From NCBI GenBank assembly GCA_937900165.1, contig CALCCX010000418.1, forward strand, positions 1-6,221: DNA of 6,221 nucleotides, read 5' to 3'. Origin of the DNA: an uncultured Acidimicrobiia bacterium (GTDB taxonomy: Bacteria > Actinomycetota > Acidimicrobiia > Spongiisociales > Spongiisociaceae). The position numbers were made by a program, and so were the translations under genes. Positions within the stretch are counted from its first letter, which is position 1; every line of letters begins with the position of its first letter. Below, in pieces: positions 4,569 to 6,221 of the stretch. The notes under the pieces are model-generated. The model ran no database searches and was not told the origin of the DNA. It saw nothing but the letters and a program-made list of their open reading frames with translations.

Positions 4569-6130
4569 CTAGAGCGTTGGTGCCGGTGGGCGGAGACGCT
4601 CGGCGATGGCCTGGGTGGTGCGGTCGAGGATCATCGCGATCGCCACGATGGCTAAACCGACCTCGGCGCCGATGCCGAGATCGCTGCGCTTCACCGCGCT
4701 GACGGTCGCAAATCCGAGCGCGCCGCCCCCGACCAGGCCCGAGATGATCACCATGGCGAGAACCATCATGATGACCTGATTGATGCCGGCCATGATCGTC
4801 GGAGCAGCCAGCGGCACCCGCACACCGAACATCGTCTGGCGAGGGGTCGCCCCGAACACCTGTGAGGCTTCGATGCTCTCCTCGGGAACCTCGCGGATCG
4901 CCAGAGCGGTAATCCGGATTCCCGGCACGATGGCGTAGAGAACCGACGCGATGATGCCGGGGACCACTCCCACCGTGAAGAAGATCACCGCGGGGATGAT
5001 GTACACCAGCGAGGGAATCGTCTGTAGCGCGTCGAGCACCGGGCCAAGGAACGCTTCGACCCGGCGATTGCGGCCGGCCCAGATCCCCACCGGTAGGGCG
5101 ATCATCACGGAGAGCAGCACCGCCGCCACGACCTGGGTGAGCGTGTCGAGCGAGAGTGTCCACATCCCGATGAGACCGATGGCGGTCATCATCGACATGT
5201 TGAACACGGCAAGGCCCCGTCCCCCGATGCGCCAACCCATCCATCCGCCGACGAACATCAATGTCGGCCACGCGATCGTCTCGGTGAGCAGGTCACGCAC
5301 CGGGACGTAGAACTCGCCGACAACGAGGTCGCTGAATCCGCGGGTCAGCCAGCGCAGGTTGTCGCGCACCCAATCGACGCCGTTGTCGATCGGGTCGAAC
5401 ACCTTCACGTCCCAGACCTCGGGGAACTCGGTCGTACCGGTTGCGAAACCACCGACAGTCAACGCGACGACCGCCCCGATACCGAGGAGGGTCGCCCTTC
5501 GCCCCGGCAGACTCGTGCGGTCGGTGACCACGATGGCCCGACTGATCCGGTCGAGCACGATGGCGATCGCCACGACCGCCAGACCCGTGGCGATCCCCCG
5601 GCCGGTGCGGCGCTGACTGAGCGTGTCCATGATCTCCTGGCCGAGACCACCGGCGCCGAGCAACGTCGCCAGCACAACGATGCCGAGCGCCATCATGATG
5701 GTCTGGGTGACGCCGGCCATGATGGTCGGCAAGGCCATCGGGAGTTGCACTCTGGTCATCGTCTGGCGAGGAGTCGCGCCGAACATCTCGGAGGCCTCCA
5801 CCGCCTGGGGGGGAACCTCCTTGATACCGAGCGTGGTCAGACGAGCCACCGGCGGCAGCGCGTAGATCACCGTGGCGAAAGTGGCCGGCACTCTTCCGAT
5901 ACCGAACAGCATCAGCATCGGGAGGAAGTAGACCGGCGCGGGAATGGTCTGCATGGCATCGAGTACGGGGCGCATCATCTTCTCCGCCCGGGGGCGTAGG
6001 GCTCCCCATATCCCCAGAGGCACGCCGAACAGGACGGAGAAGAAGACCGCGATGGTCATGAGCGCCAACGTGTCGATCGTGACGTCCCAAAGCCCCACCA
6101 AACCGGGATAGGTCATGGCGAGCGCGGGCG
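4569..6130 (-). CDS. Tandem-domain ABC permease, ProW/OpuAB type, 5'-truncated
   Basis: At least 519 residues are visible of an inner-membrane permease of the glycine betaine/proline/choline ABC import family. Numbering from the internal Met at 6116, two MetI-type domains occur in one chain, at about 12-195 and 320-505. Each has the EAA loop that contacts the ATPase: VEASEMFGATPRQTM...LPMALPTIMAG (106-135) and IEASQVFGATPRQTM...VPLAAPTIMAG (415-444). Between them lie extra helices and a soluble segment (FPEVWDVKVFDPIDNGVDWV, 231-250). The second copy is preceded by about 65 residues typical of ProW (NGVDWVRDNLRWLTRGFSDLVV and a helix), and the first copy lacks its equivalent. The Met at 6116 aligns with an interior position of copy two, and the frame stays open to the adapter, so the true N terminus is off the contig. 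The TAG stop is at 4571-4569. The ATPase and binding-protein genes are presumably upstream. Confidence 0.88.
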
Positions 6131-6188
6131 AGATCGGAAGAGCGTCGTGTAGGGAAAGAGTGTAGATCTCGGTGGTCGCCGTATCATG
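6131..6188 (-). other. Illumina P5 / universal adapter (TruSeq type)
   Basis: Read on the plus strand this begins AGATCGGAAGAGCGTCGTG and runs through GTAGATCTCGGTGGTCGCC to GTATCAT, the reverse complement of the TruSeq universal adapter. It matches through 6187; base 6188 is G where T is expected. No i5 index is present, which agrees with a single-index library. Confidence 0.98.
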
Positions 6189-6221
6189 AAAAAAAAAAAC
6201 AGCATACCAGACAGTACAATG
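6189..6221. other. Poly-A and noise beyond the adapter
   Basis: Eleven A residues (6189-6199) and 22 unstructured bases follow the adapter end. This is read-off-the-end artefact, mirroring the T tract at the left edge. Confidence 0.9.

Noticed and set aside
4409..4702. Plus-strand stretch VQYHPKDDLLTIVIAQQGG spanning the HAD-permease gap
   Set aside because: It looks protein-like over about 20 residues but continues into HAD and permease antisense at both ends, with no ribosome site at its start; probably chance.
4513..5271. Minus-strand 252-codon frame and others (such as 5293-6090) inside the permease gene
   Set aside because: They are out-of-frame shadows with Arg/His/Gly-rich translations; the permease frame has helices and EAA motifs.

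Overview
This looks like a metagenomic or draft-assembly contig from a high-GC bacterium, flanked by untrimmed Illumina library adapters. The biological insert runs from about 202 to 6130. Bases 136-201 are the P7/i7 adapter and 6131-6187 are the reverse complement of the P5/universal adapter. The outermost bases (1-135 and 6188-6221) are homopolymer and noise of the kind read past the end of a library molecule. The insert has strong G/C bias at third codon positions, frequent GTG starts, GTGA stop/start overlaps and at least one apparently leaderless gene. This fits a high-GC actinobacterium or similar lineage, but no marker gene fixes the taxon.

Left part (202-1686, + strand). First comes the C-terminal end of an unrecognised protein, cut by the adapter. 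Next is a compact toxin-antitoxin pair: a ribbon-helix-helix-like antitoxin (558-812) and a VapC-type PIN ribonuclease (809-1165) overlapping by four bases. The promoter of the pair is almost completely covered by a symmetric array of four CATAC/GTATG half-sites. A small four-helix membrane protein of unknown function follows.

Middle part (1730-3810). A major facilitator superfamily exporter (- strand) is divergent from a regulator (+ strand) that fuses an ArsR-type winged helix to a rhodanese domain. Their shared 85-base control region holds a near-consensus promoter for the transporter, a second -10-like box, three dyads and a 12-codon leader ORF. The leader has the best ribosome-binding site on that side, and its stop overlaps the transporter start. 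The likely logic is that the regulator senses a reactive sulfur or other thiol-reactive species and controls the exporter; this is inference.

Right part (3814-6130, - strand). A tandem-duplicated ProW/OpuAB-like ABC permease, truncated at the contig edge, is followed by a HAD-family phosphatase-like hydrolase. The ATPase and binding protein expected with such a permease are not in the window. No rRNA, tRNA, CRISPR array, insertion sequence or phage gene was seen.
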